Below are positions 55,833 to 64,000 of a stretch of DNA of 64,000 nucleotides, one piece after another. Below the pieces are notes generated by a model. It was given only the letters and a program-made list of their open reading frames with translations, made no database searches and was not told the DNA's origin. Positions within the stretch are counted from its first letter, which is position 1; each line of letters starts with the position of its first letter. The translations under genes and the position numbers were made by a program. Location of the stretch: the NCBI GenBank assembly GCA_032718475.1, contig JAUCBJ010006630.1:23117-87116 (forward strand), written 5' to 3'. This DNA is from Nemertoderma westbladi. Taxonomy: Eukaryota > Xenacoelomorpha > Nemertodermatida > Nemertodermatidae.

Positions 55833-58800
55833 TCACCTCGCGCGCGTACCACTTTTCTAGTCTCCGTAAATACACCCTTCGTGATGCGATCGCAAATAGC
55901 AACGAAGTTCCATGTGTACTTATTGTCCATGTTCAATTGTCTGAAGTATTCTCGGACTACGATAACTCCAGTGTTCTGTGGAAGGTCTTGAGCAGTTAGG
56001 ATGAGCTCCTGATATTGTGGTAGCGATTGAAGATATGGCTCGTACGCAACATGCGATGGGTCTACCGCCCAAAACCCATATCCCGCTTTAAATGGTAACC
56101 AACGCATCTGCGCTTGAATATGGTAATCCGCCACACTCTCCCACTTATCTAACATCTCCCGAAGTAGGTTAGCGCTATGGTTTTGAAAGGAATCATCTCG
56201 CAGCTGACATCTCGCGCTACAGTGTCCTTTTACCCCACAATATCCACATTGAGAAATGAAGACGGTGCACGTGTGAAACGAATGGTCGGTCTCATTGCAC
56301 CAACGACAGACCTTATGCGCCGCCTCTATTACCGCGTCGCACGACTTTAGATTGTGCCTTGTGCTGCCGCACAATTTGCACCTACGCGCTTGTGGAAACC
56401 AGGCCCTCTCGTATATGAGGTCTCCAATCGGTTTTGCACTTCCTTCCTTCCCAATGTCTAATACGATGTCGTCCTCTCCGGTCAACGGTTGTCGATCCGG
56501 AACAAAGTAAACATCCTCGCCCTTGTCCTCTATCTCCAATATTTCCTCCCGCGTTCGTTTCGGATATGTCTTCTCCACCGGAAGATCTACTCCGAACACC
56601 TCTACTAACGTTTCCGGCCAGCCCTCCTTAACAGGTCTATCAGCCTCCGAGTGGAAGGGAGTACCAAACCCGCGGGTTTGATTCCCGAACCACTTCTCCA
56701 AAGCTTCTGGCGTCGGATATTCCATCGACGGTCGGTCTCCCAAATCTCCGATGTTCTGTCGATATACTCCTTCGAATATCGCTAATCCTTTCCTCACCAT
56801 CGACGTATTCTCTAACGATTGGTTGAAGAACGGGGTTAAGAAACGCTTCATCACGTCGGATTGGATTCCCCCTTTCGAGCGAACGTATTGATCTCCTCCG
56901 AATACCAATGGATGACGCTTCAAAACTCGCGCAACGATATCCGCTAATAAACAAGTCACCGTGTTCGACTCAAGCACCAAATAATATTGTAGCGACGCAC
57001 GGGGTGGCGCGCAAATGTTCCAATACACTAACGCTTGCCGCTTGAAGTGGGATTTGAACTCCGCTCCCGGTGGCGTGTTGTATTCGCCATACGCCTCCTC
57101 GTACTTCTTCTGCGTCTTTAACTTAAAGTCCCAATTATACAACAAGTGTGCTATAAAGCCCATACCAGTCTTGGCAGAGTTGGGATACTCCCTATAAATT
57201 CCAATATCCTGTGCCCATAGCAACAATAGCTTGGTGTCGACAAACGGTCTCGGCAATCTATCTTCCAGATCAGTCATGGCGTTGAAGTCGCTCTCCAAAT
57301 CGCTCTGGACTCCCGATCCCACCTTGACGTAATCTTGGTTGAGAATAGCCTCTCTAACTTTCTTTGGTAACATCCTGGCGTCGATACGCTCCGCTCCGTG
57401 CATACCTCCTCGCCTGCATACCTCCAAAATCTGTTCCCTAGGATCCTTCCCCTTCCGATATTGTGTCGTTATGATGGGCTCCGGTCTCTCTCGATCCGCC
57501 CTCACACGCATAAACACATGAGTCACACCATCGGCCGCACGAATTTGAATACACTTGCTGGTCAAACATTCCTGATGGGACCCTCCTTCATTGTCGTAGA
57601 ACATCACTCTCCAATCCTGCAGTGATTCCTCCGTTTTCCTCCACTGACGCTGAATCTCATTTGATGGGGTCCACATGCGCTCGATCGCCTTGTGGTCATC
57701 ATATCGGGTATAAGAACCCTTCCTCCTCAGCCACGTCTGGTCTACTTCCTCGTCATCTGGGAATGTAGCCACCGCGACCCATACCTTGATGTACTTATCC
57801 AACCATCCGAATAACTTACTCTCCTTCCCCGGAGCTCCAATCTTGTCCAAAGTGTCGTAATCTGTGATCTGCATTGGGACATCACGCAAGAACTTCGCGC
57901 ATAAAACTTCCCGTAGACAGTCAACGTTCCAATGGTCCGCCATTCTTACCATCGGCAAGAATCGTATCGCTTCTCGCGACTCTGGATGATCTACTAATAT
58001 CGCAGGTTCGGTGCCGTCAGAATAATACACCGGTCCGGGTTGAGATACGACCTGTGGAACAAATCCGGTCACTCTCCTCGTCTCCTCTTGATGTCTATCC
58101 GCGGTCTTATTATACTCCGCTATCCTGTTCTCAAATAACTCTTTCGCCTTCGCCGCTCGCTCCTCCTGCCGCAACGCGTCTATGTCGTCCTGATGCTCAG
58201 GTGTGGGGCTTCTCACTCGGTGAGGTGAAGTAAACGCAGTCCAGGGACTCGAGAGCTCCAAACCCACGGGTTTGGTACCCGAGTCCCGCGCCGCTTCGCG
58301 CCGCGCCTCTAGATCCTTGTAGGCTCGGTACAGCGAAATGGCCGCTGCCGTCTCTATCAAACTGGGTGTCGAACAGGGTTTAATCTCCGTATACGGATCT
58401 AATGTCGTAACGGTCGGCGTAATGGGTCTCGGAGGTCGCTTTCCGCTGAAGTCGATACTGATCATCGGGTTGCTCATCGGGTAACCTCCCTCGTTGTATC
58501 TAAGGAATTGGTGAGCTGGACATCGCGTTAATATCGGTTCCGGATGTTGCTCGTCTAATCGGTCGGGAATCGCCACGTCCTGTTTATTCATGCATTCACC
58601 ACACTTGTAGAAGAGCTTGTATACGCTGAAGACTTTCGGCGTCTCCTGATCCTCGCCTCGAGTCCTCCGATACAGATGCATTCCGTCGAACTGGTCTCGG
58701 ACTGCAGGTAGAGGCTCCTCGTGTCGTAAATACATATTCATATGGTATAGTCGTGCGATTTCCTCGTCCGGATCTGCGCTAATGTCGCACACGTCCAAAG

Positions 58801-59092
58801 CAAAGTCGTAGGGATACCGCGTGCGATACTCTCTCCGCAAGACTTCCATCCGGTCCCCCAACGCTCTCATTCTTTCTCTCCGTAATTCTTTATCATAACT
58901 TGGTTTATACTTCCCGTTCAGCTCCATCACGGACCGCCCATGGTAGTAAACGTTAGAGTCTTTACATCCTGGTCGCGCGAATGGTAGCTCCGCCTCCTCT
59001 CTGGCAGTAAATCCTCTGCGCGGTTGCGCTCTAATATCCCTCTCCATTATGTTACGCGTATATACATATATATATATCCCAATAAGTGCCAT
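55628..59092 (-). CDS. ORF-X: third ORF of BEL/Pao element C, zinc-knuckle protein
   Basis: An intact ORF of 1154 codons. A second in-frame ATG at 59047 (1139 aa) has the better context. Features in order: charged N-terminus; a zinc-site-like C164/C167...C191/H194 (CGEC, TRCPAH); a Pro-rich and then a Lys/Glu/Arg helical part (about 290-345); a middle region; a region conserved with element B (from about 640, RPFVDTKLLLLWAQ to MKRFLTPF); and three canonical CX2CX4HX4C knuckles at about 902-960 (CKLCGSTRHNLKSC, CRWCNETDHSFHTC, CGYCGVKGHCSARC). No signal peptide or membrane segment, so it is not an envelope. Zinc knuckles suggest nucleic-acid binding, perhaps a second Gag-like or packaging factor. 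I do not recognise the family. Confidence 0.85.
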   Translation of the reverse strand: MALIGIYIYVYTRNIMERDIRAQPRRGFTAREEAELPFARPGCKDSNVYYHGRSVMELNGKYKPSYDKELRRERMRALGDRMEVLRREYRTRYPYDFALDVCDISADPDEEIARLYHMNMYLRHEEPLPAVRDQFDGMHLYRRTRGEDQETPKVFSVYKLFYKCGECMNKQDVAIPDRLDEQHPEPILTRCPAHQFLRYNEGGYPMSNPMISIDFSGKRPPRPITPTVTTLDPYTEIKPCSTPSLIETAAAISLYRAYKDLEARREAARDSGTKPVGLELSSPWTAFTSPHRVRSPTPEHQDDIDALRQEERAAKAKELFENRIAEYNKTADRHQEETRRVTGFVPQVVSQPGPVYYSDGTEPAILVDHPESREAIRFLPMVRMADHWNVDCLREVLCAKFLRDVPMQITDYDTLDKIGAPGKESKLFGWLDKYIKVWVAVATFPDDEEVDQTWLRRKGSYTRYDDHKAIERMWTPSNEIQRQWRKTEESLQDWRVMFYDNEGGSHQECLTSKCIQIRAADGVTHVFMRVRADRERPEPIITTQYRKGKDPREQILEVCRRGGMHGAERIDARMLPKKVREAILNQDYVKVGSGVQSDLESDFNAMTDLEDRLPRPFVDTKLLLLWAQDIGIYREYPNSAKTGMGFIAHLLYNWDFKLKTQKKYEEAYGEYNTPPGAEFKSHFKRQALVYWNICAPPRASLQYYLVLESNTVTCLLADIVARVLKRHPLVFGGDQYVRSKGGIQSDVMKRFLTPFFNQSLENTSMVRKGLAIFEGVYRQNIGDLGDRPSMEYPTPEALEKWFGNQTRGFGTPFHSEADRPVKEGWPETLVEVFGVDLPVEKTYPKRTREEILEIEDKGEDVYFVPDRQPLTGEDDIVLDIGKEGSAKPIGDLIYERAWFPQARRCKLCGSTRHNLKSCDAVIEAAHKVCRWCNETDHSFHTCTVFISQCGYCGVKGHCSARCQLRDDSFQNHSANLLREMLDKWESVADYHIQAQMRWLPFKAGYGFWAVDPSHVAYEPYLQSLPQYQELILTAQDLPQNTGVIVVREYFRQLNMDNKYTWNFVAICDRITKGVFTETRKVVRARGDWRMAAIQYRNEFLLTHVPVGSLTAERIQEQRIAATTATTAGAQGSGKNQEEGSETSVKSRTTTTTPL

Positions 59093-59806
59093 TACGTAAC
59101 CAACTACACTGTGGGTAAATCAGTTAAATGTCGCCGAAGGACAGACCTCCCGAACCCCCCCGCCTTCCAGCAGTTCAGGTTCGACTCTCTAGATCCCGTC
59201 TCTTCCTAACTAACTATCCTCTAACCTATTCCCATGCATAGCGCAAAAACTTTGGAGATAAACTGGCCGTGACCAACTCACTTTTTGATGCCCAAACTAC
59301 TCCCATTACTCGTACTAAACTACAGTAGTTAGAAAGGACTATAGCCACAATACTCGACTATACCAAACCCACAGGTTTGATAATCGAACATCACACATCC
59401 TGCAAACTACTGAGTGGGGTCCATGTACGCCTCTGGTGCTACTAACCTTTAGCACCTTAGTTGTACTGTTGGCACCAATCTGTGGAAGTTGCTAAACTCA
59501 ATTTACACTCCTACGTAATATAGCCGTCACCATGGTTTCTAAATGCTATTTTCCAGGCTTCACGACTTTTCAAATTACTGTTTATCTATAGACGAATTCT
59601 AAAACGCGTCTATACACAGCGTCTGGAATTGTCTTGGGTTCACTTCTAATTTTTAAAATTTTCGAATTTTTTCCAAAATTTTTGAAATAAAATTTTGTTT
59701 TGATACCCACCAGACAAAACTCAACGCAAATCACCACAACCCCGCTCCTATGCATTTCCTTGTATTTGCATACGAGGAATGCATACGAAGTGAGTTGCGT
59801 CCAACA
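59093..59806 (-). other. Spacer between integrase and ORF-X, element C
   Basis: 714 nt, no ORF. It contains one CAAACCCACAGGTTTG palindrome (59364-59379). It is the likely place for any promoter, splice acceptor or IRES serving ORF-X, but none was identified by eye. Confidence 0.5.
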
Positions 59807-61738
59807 CTAATTCAGTTTTGAGGCAGGAGACAAATTATAATCTCCCGTCTCGATACGTGTCTCCTCTAATAACACAATATCTTGGACCGGTCGGTCCAAG
59901 GTGTGTAAACCATTAGTTTTACACTTTTTTGGGTGCGGACACTTGCACCTAATTTTCACAGTGACTGTGCGCACTATGTTTTGCACGTCTGGGTGTGTGT
60001 GCAAGATCACTCCCGTCTCCCAATACTTTCTCTTGACAATGGGTTCGGTTATCAACACGTAATCTCCCCTTTGGAGACTCCGAACCGTTTTGTACCACTT
60101 TGTTCTGGTGGATATGGTGGGAAGATAGTATTCCCGCCAATATTCCCAGAATGTGTACGCCACAAACTGTGTTACTTTCCAGCTCTTACGACTATATAGG
60201 TCGGCACTAATGGGTTCTGATGCCGGCACAAGAAATGCTGGACTCTGCATTAGCAAATGATTCGGCGTTAATGCAACACCGTCTGGCAACATAGCTATCG
60301 GCCTCGAGTTTAGGGTATGCTCGATTTCAATAAAAGCTGTGACCAGTTCGTCGTCGGTAAGTTGTTTGTTCACAGGCAATGTTTTGGCAATGGCCTGCTT
60401 CACAGAGCGAACCAAACGCTCCCAACTTCCTCCTCTCCAAGGACTTTCTGGAGTATTGAATCTCCATTCTACTCGTTGCGGCAAAAGTGCTGCAGAAATT
60501 TCCTTATTCTGTGCTGCTTTATGAGCCGCGTTCAACTCGCTATTCCCTCCGACAAAGTTTGTACCCTTGTCAGAGTAGAACGCCTTTACTAGTCCTCTCC
60601 TGGCCATAAATCTCTTTAAGGCCAGGAGCAGAGATTTAGTCGACATGTCTGCCACACGCTCGATGTGTATGGCTCTACTCGCCATACATGTCAGTAGCAG
60701 ACCCCATCGCTTGTGGGTCAGCCGTCCACTCTTTGCTTCAATCGGACCAAAACAGTCCACCCCTGTATTCGTAAAGGGTGGGTCATATGCCTGCACTCTC
60801 GCTTCCGGGAGTTCAGCCATCTCCTGTTCCAATACTCTGGCGTTCACTCTCTTGCAAACCAGACAGGCGTCGTACATAGTGCCTACTGCCCTGCTTGGCT
60901 GCAATAGAATGAATCGCTGTCTCGCTGCCGACAGACAGTGTAACTTTCCCGCGTGATGCAACCTCTTATGTATATCCCATAGAATCGCTCTTTGCAATTC
61001 CATTGGGTGACTAGGGATTATCACTGGGAACCGAAACTGTGAGTTTATGTCGACAGTCTGGATTCTCGATCTATGACAAATTAAACCCTTATGGATTAAT
61101 GGACTCCATTTTCTAAGGGGTTTATAGAGAACTGGTCGTTGAGCCGATAATAGATGGAATTCTTTAGGGAAGGCACACATTTGATAATGCTTCAAATGCT
61201 TTAATTCCGCTTGATCAATCTCATCCTCTGTCAGAGGTTGTTTCAATTTCCGAATTCGCTCACTATTGGTGCTCAATGGTTCTCTCAAATGTTTCGAATG
61301 TTTTAAACAAAGGTACGAAATGTATCGGCTTAACCACGCAGTTCTTTTACAAATTGTCAGCCAAGAGGCAGACGAATTTAGTAATTTGTCATAAACACTG
61401 CATGACTCTAATGCCAGCGACGGTTGTCCGCTATCCAATGGAAGTTTCGAATCCAAACCCGCAGGTTTGGAAACCAAAGGATCCATTGTGTCGGTCATTT
61501 TCTGTCCGTCACTTACCAATTGTGACTGTCGTCTAGTCTGTAAGGGTGGTTTTATGTCATAACTTACCCTTCCTGACCTAGTAGTCACGTAAGTCTGTTG
61601 ATCTGACAGGTCTCCAGGCCGCTCCAATGACTCTTCAGGCCGCTCCAATGACTCTTCAGGCCGCTCCAATGACTTAAGTTTGGCTTTAGACTTCGACTTA
61701 GAGACTTTCTCCACTTTGACTTCTGCATCTTCAGGCAT
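59807..61738 (-). CDS. pol (integrase): Integrase ORF of element C
   Basis: 643 codons. The N-terminus has three SLERPEE repeats from a 24-nt tandem repeat. HHCC zinc site (HKRLHHAGKLH ... CLVC), then the catalytic core with Asp in NTGVDCFGPIE, Asp in YSDKGTNFVGG and Glu in SPWRGGSWERLV, then a DUF5641-type C-terminal domain (GDYVLITEPIVKRKYWETGVI) with a Cys/His-containing end. The catalytic residues are intact. The start lies just after a copied ORF-X fragment and a microsatellite, so it was probably once fused to RNase H. Confidence 0.9.
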   Translation of the reverse strand: MPEDAEVKVEKVSKSKSKAKLKSLERPEESLERPEESLERPGDLSDQQTYVTTRSGRVSYDIKPPLQTRRQSQLVSDGQKMTDTMDPLVSKPAGLDSKLPLDSGQPSLALESCSVYDKLLNSSASWLTICKRTAWLSRYISYLCLKHSKHLREPLSTNSERIRKLKQPLTEDEIDQAELKHLKHYQMCAFPKEFHLLSAQRPVLYKPLRKWSPLIHKGLICHRSRIQTVDINSQFRFPVIIPSHPMELQRAILWDIHKRLHHAGKLHCLSAARQRFILLQPSRAVGTMYDACLVCKRVNARVLEQEMAELPEARVQAYDPPFTNTGVDCFGPIEAKSGRLTHKRWGLLLTCMASRAIHIERVADMSTKSLLLALKRFMARRGLVKAFYSDKGTNFVGGNSELNAAHKAAQNKEISAALLPQRVEWRFNTPESPWRGGSWERLVRSVKQAIAKTLPVNKQLTDDELVTAFIEIEHTLNSRPIAMLPDGVALTPNHLLMQSPAFLVPASEPISADLYSRKSWKVTQFVAYTFWEYWREYYLPTISTRTKWYKTVRSLQRGDYVLITEPIVKRKYWETGVILHTHPDVQNIVRTVTVKIRCKCPHPKKCKTNGLHTLDRPVQDIVLLEETRIETGDYNLSPASKLN

Positions 61739-61747
61739 CGGATTGGT

Positions 61748-61793
61748 AATAGCCTCTCTAACCTTCTAACGCTCCGCTCCGTGCATACCTCCT
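61748..61793 (-). repeat. Copy of an ORF-X fragment between RT and integrase
   Basis: 61748-61762 is identical to 57344-57358 (15 nt) and 61769-61793 to 57386-57410 (25 nt), in the same order and orientation but with the intervening 27 nt shortened to 6. Confidence 0.85.
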
Positions 61794-61802
61794 ATCTTTA
61801 GG

Positions 61803-61858
<56 letters not shown>
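61803..61858. repeat. (ATCT)14 microsatellite splitting pol
   Basis: Fourteen perfect ATCT units. Read on the minus strand they give GATAGATAG and supply the TAG (61849-61851) that ends the RT-RNase H ORF. Confidence 0.97.
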
Positions 61859-61859
<1 letters not shown>

Positions 61860-64000
61860 CTATCTTTAGTCGCTCTGGCCAATGTTCCTGTGTCCTTGTT
61901 AGAAAATCAGGTCCATGCAACCAAAACTCCTGCGACTCTTCCCGACAGAATTCCGCCGGCATTGCACCTCTCGAAGTTATGTCGGCCGGGTTCAACACTC
62001 CCGGACAATGTCTCCATTGTTCCTTCGTCGAAAAATCAACGATCTGAGCGCGTCTATTGGCCACAAATGTCTTTAGTGCAATATTGTCGGCCGCAATGTA
62101 TACTAACACCAAGGATGCGTCCGTCCAATAGAATAAGGTCAATGTCGTATCTAATTCCTCAGTTATCTGCTTACTTACCTCGACTGAAACTACAGCCGCC
62201 TGTAACTCTGCACGAGGGACAGTCATATATTTGACCGGCATTGTCTTTGATCTAGAAGTCACAAAGGCCGTCTCAAACTTGTCCTGACTTACCTCTCGGC
62301 GAAGGTAGGCTACCATACCAAAGCCGGTGTCACTTGCGTCACTAAATAAGTGGAGTTCGAGATCAGCTGGGAATACCAACTGATTCGGAAAGTAAGAACG
62401 GGGTACGTCTATGTTTTTCAATAGATGTAACTCGGCTTCCCACTCCCTCCACTGCTTTGCATGTATAGGAGATATTGGTTCGTCCCACTCTAAGTCGGAC
62501 AACCAAATTTTCCTCATGCACGCTCGTGCCTGTAATATAACCGGACTGATAAAGTTCATCGGGTCAAATAGTCTACTTAATGTCGATAAGCAAATCCTCT
62601 TTGTCAAAACTTTGTCTGGGCTACTGGGCTCAAATCTAACTCTTACCTGGAACTTATCCGAGTTCGGATTCCAAGCGAGTCCCAGTACTCGCGCCATGGG
62701 GATTGGTTCTACCTCCAATTCTATGTCTCCGCTCCCGCGATCTTTTACCGGGAACGATTCTAATAGGGCCTCCGAATTAGTAGTGAACTTGGTCAGAGGA
62801 AATCCCCCTGTAGCCAAGCACTCTTGCAGGCCGTGAGCCACTTCTATGGCTTGTTCCGCTGTGTCCTTGGACACCAATCCGTCGTCCATATAGAAGTTTC
62901 TCAAGATGGACTCGATTACTTCTACTGGGTACTTACCAATCTGGGCTGTTGCCGTTTTCTTTAGAACGAACAGCGTGCCATTCGGACTATCGCGGGCGCC
63001 AAATATCCTAACGTACATTTGGTATGTAACCACTGGGCCGGATAAGTCTTCATTCTCAAACCAGAGAAATCGAAGGCTATCCTGGTCTGCCTTACAGGCT
63101 CTTACCTGGTGGAACATCGCCTCGATGTCACAAGTAAATGCGAATCGCCGCTGTCTAAAACGCAACAGTATTCCAATCAAATAGTTATTCAGGTTGGGAC
63201 CATCCATCAACTCTGAATTCAGGGACATACCTCTATAGACTGCTGCGCAGTCGTTGACTACTCGGACTTTGTCTGGCTTGTCAGGGTGAGTCACATAGTG
63301 GTGTGGAAGGTAATAAGTCTGGTCTGTCACTAAGTCAGGGTCCTCTACCTTCCCAGCAAATCCCTTGGCGAAATAGTTGTTGATCTGGGCGCAATACTTC
63401 TCCCTAATGCCTGGATTCTTCAACAACCGAGCCCTTACTCCGTTTAATCTTTTCAAGGCTAAGCTGTAGTTGTTCTCCAACTTAGGTGGTTGTCGACGCC
63501 ACAACATTCCAACTTCAAAATGTCCAGTCGGTAGTAGACGTATGGTATCTTCCATCATCTCCAGCGACCGCTTCTCATCAGTAGACATGGCTAGGTCATA
63601 TCCACCGGGTTCCATTGCGTCCCTGTCCAGCCATTCGACGGTTCTGGCTCCTGTCTCGAGGTCCTGGCGTATCAATTCCTTCTGCAATTCCTCCTCACTG
63701 TATTGGAAAATGTCTAGGTCTCGATATTTAGCCACTTGACCCTCCACTATGTCTGTATAAGTCAAAACGTTACTCAGATAAGTAGCGTGGACCGCTGAAC
63801 CAGACCCACGGGTCTGATAACAGTAGTCCTCGGGTTCACTATCTGTCCGGTTGTTATGAAGTGGTTCCGACAACCTAACATTATCAGGAATCAACTCCTC
63901 GTCCGACTCGCTAAAGTCACTATAGTGGTCAATACAGGTTCTCCTAAACTCGTCTATGTCTGGTGGTTCTACTAACGGTGGTTGAATTATAGGCTGTAAT
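61849..64000 (-). CDS. pol (RT-RNase H): Reverse transcriptase and RNase H of element C (runs off edge)
   Basis: The frame is open to the window edge, so protease and gag lie beyond. BEL/Pao RT motifs: LPHHYVTHPDKPDKVRVVND, NSELMDGPNLNNYLIGILLRFR, FTCDIEAMFHQV, and YMDD (NFYMDDGLVSK). Then the Pao-specific connection (KRICLSTLSRLFDPMNFISPV) and RNase H (LFSDASDTGFGMVAYLR, PRAELQAAV, YWTDASLVLVYI, HCPGVLNPADITSRGA). All catalytic residues are visible. The ORF ends inside the ATCT array and probably continued into integrase before that array arose. Confidence 0.92.

Larger units (their letters stand above)
52671..64000 (-). mobile_element. Element C: BEL/Pao retrotransposon, 3' part
   Basis: A third BEL/Pao copy, running off the right edge. 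Minus-strand order: RT and RNase H (64000-61849), integrase (61738-59807), 714-bp spacer, ORF-X (59092-55628), ORF-Y (55832-55341), then the presumed LTR. It is diverged from A/B at protein level but has the same architecture. All domains present have intact catalytic motifs. The left limit is an estimate. Confidence 0.85.

Noticed and set aside
56640-58233. Short ORFs antisense to or overlapping ORF-X
   Set aside because: Shadows of the 1154-codon ORF.
55628-59092. ORF-X as an envelope gene
   Set aside because: No signal peptide, no transmembrane or furin-like site. The Cys/His pattern is that of zinc knuckles.

Overview
This window is invertebrate-type animal nuclear DNA, probably arthropod but not identifiable to species. 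It is almost entirely a nest of transposable elements. The evidence is BEL/Pao retrotransposons (an animal-only lineage), APE-type LINEs, a piggyBac-like nonautonomous transposon, canonical GT..AG intron borders and abundant simple repeats. I see no bacterial operons, rRNA or CRISPR. The only convincing host gene piece is one exon of a leucine-rich-repeat protein (10417-11162, minus).

Layout. 1-3430: possible 3' end of a retroelement, a tRNA-like SINE head and unassigned DNA. 3431-9901: a complete nonautonomous LTR element, called D (574/579-bp LTRs, 5-bp target duplication AATTA), with a broken Asn-rich ORF and no polymerase. 10417-11162: the LRR exon. 11718-12205: end of a piggyBac-like element. 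12640-18004: LINE fragments and a GC-rich minisatellite. 18005-29700: BEL/Pao element A (TSD TGGTT). 29969-47580: one LINE (LINE-1), split by BEL/Pao element B (30212-43981, TSD CTCAT) and by a solo LTR of family D (44383-44937, TSD TGCTA). 48388-49942: piggyBac-like element with TTAA borders and internal tandem repeats. 50-52.7 kb: direct and inverted repeats. About 52.7 to 64.0 kb: the 3' part of a third, better preserved BEL/Pao element, C.

How the parts relate. A, B and C are all on the minus strand and share one order: gag-protease-RT-RNase H-integrase, a non-coding spacer, then a third long ORF before the 3' LTR. I call the third ORF ORF-X. It is not an envelope. It carries an N-terminal CxxC...CxxH site, three CCHC zinc knuckles (in C) and a basic tail. 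Its recurrence in two diverged subfamilies suggests a conserved accessory protein of this BEL/Pao group. A and B are complementary deletion derivatives: A keeps gag and protease but lost RT/RNase H and integrase, while B keeps RT to integrase but lost the gag core. Element C also carries six copies of a 16-bp palindrome (CARACCCRCRGGTYTG) in coding and non-coding DNA, read in two different frames, so the constraint looks nucleic-acid-level.

Limits: homology and domain calls are by eye. LTR boundaries for A, B, D and the solo LTR are supported by TG..CA ends and perfect 5-bp duplications. The 3' LTR of C could not be delimited because its partner lies outside the window.
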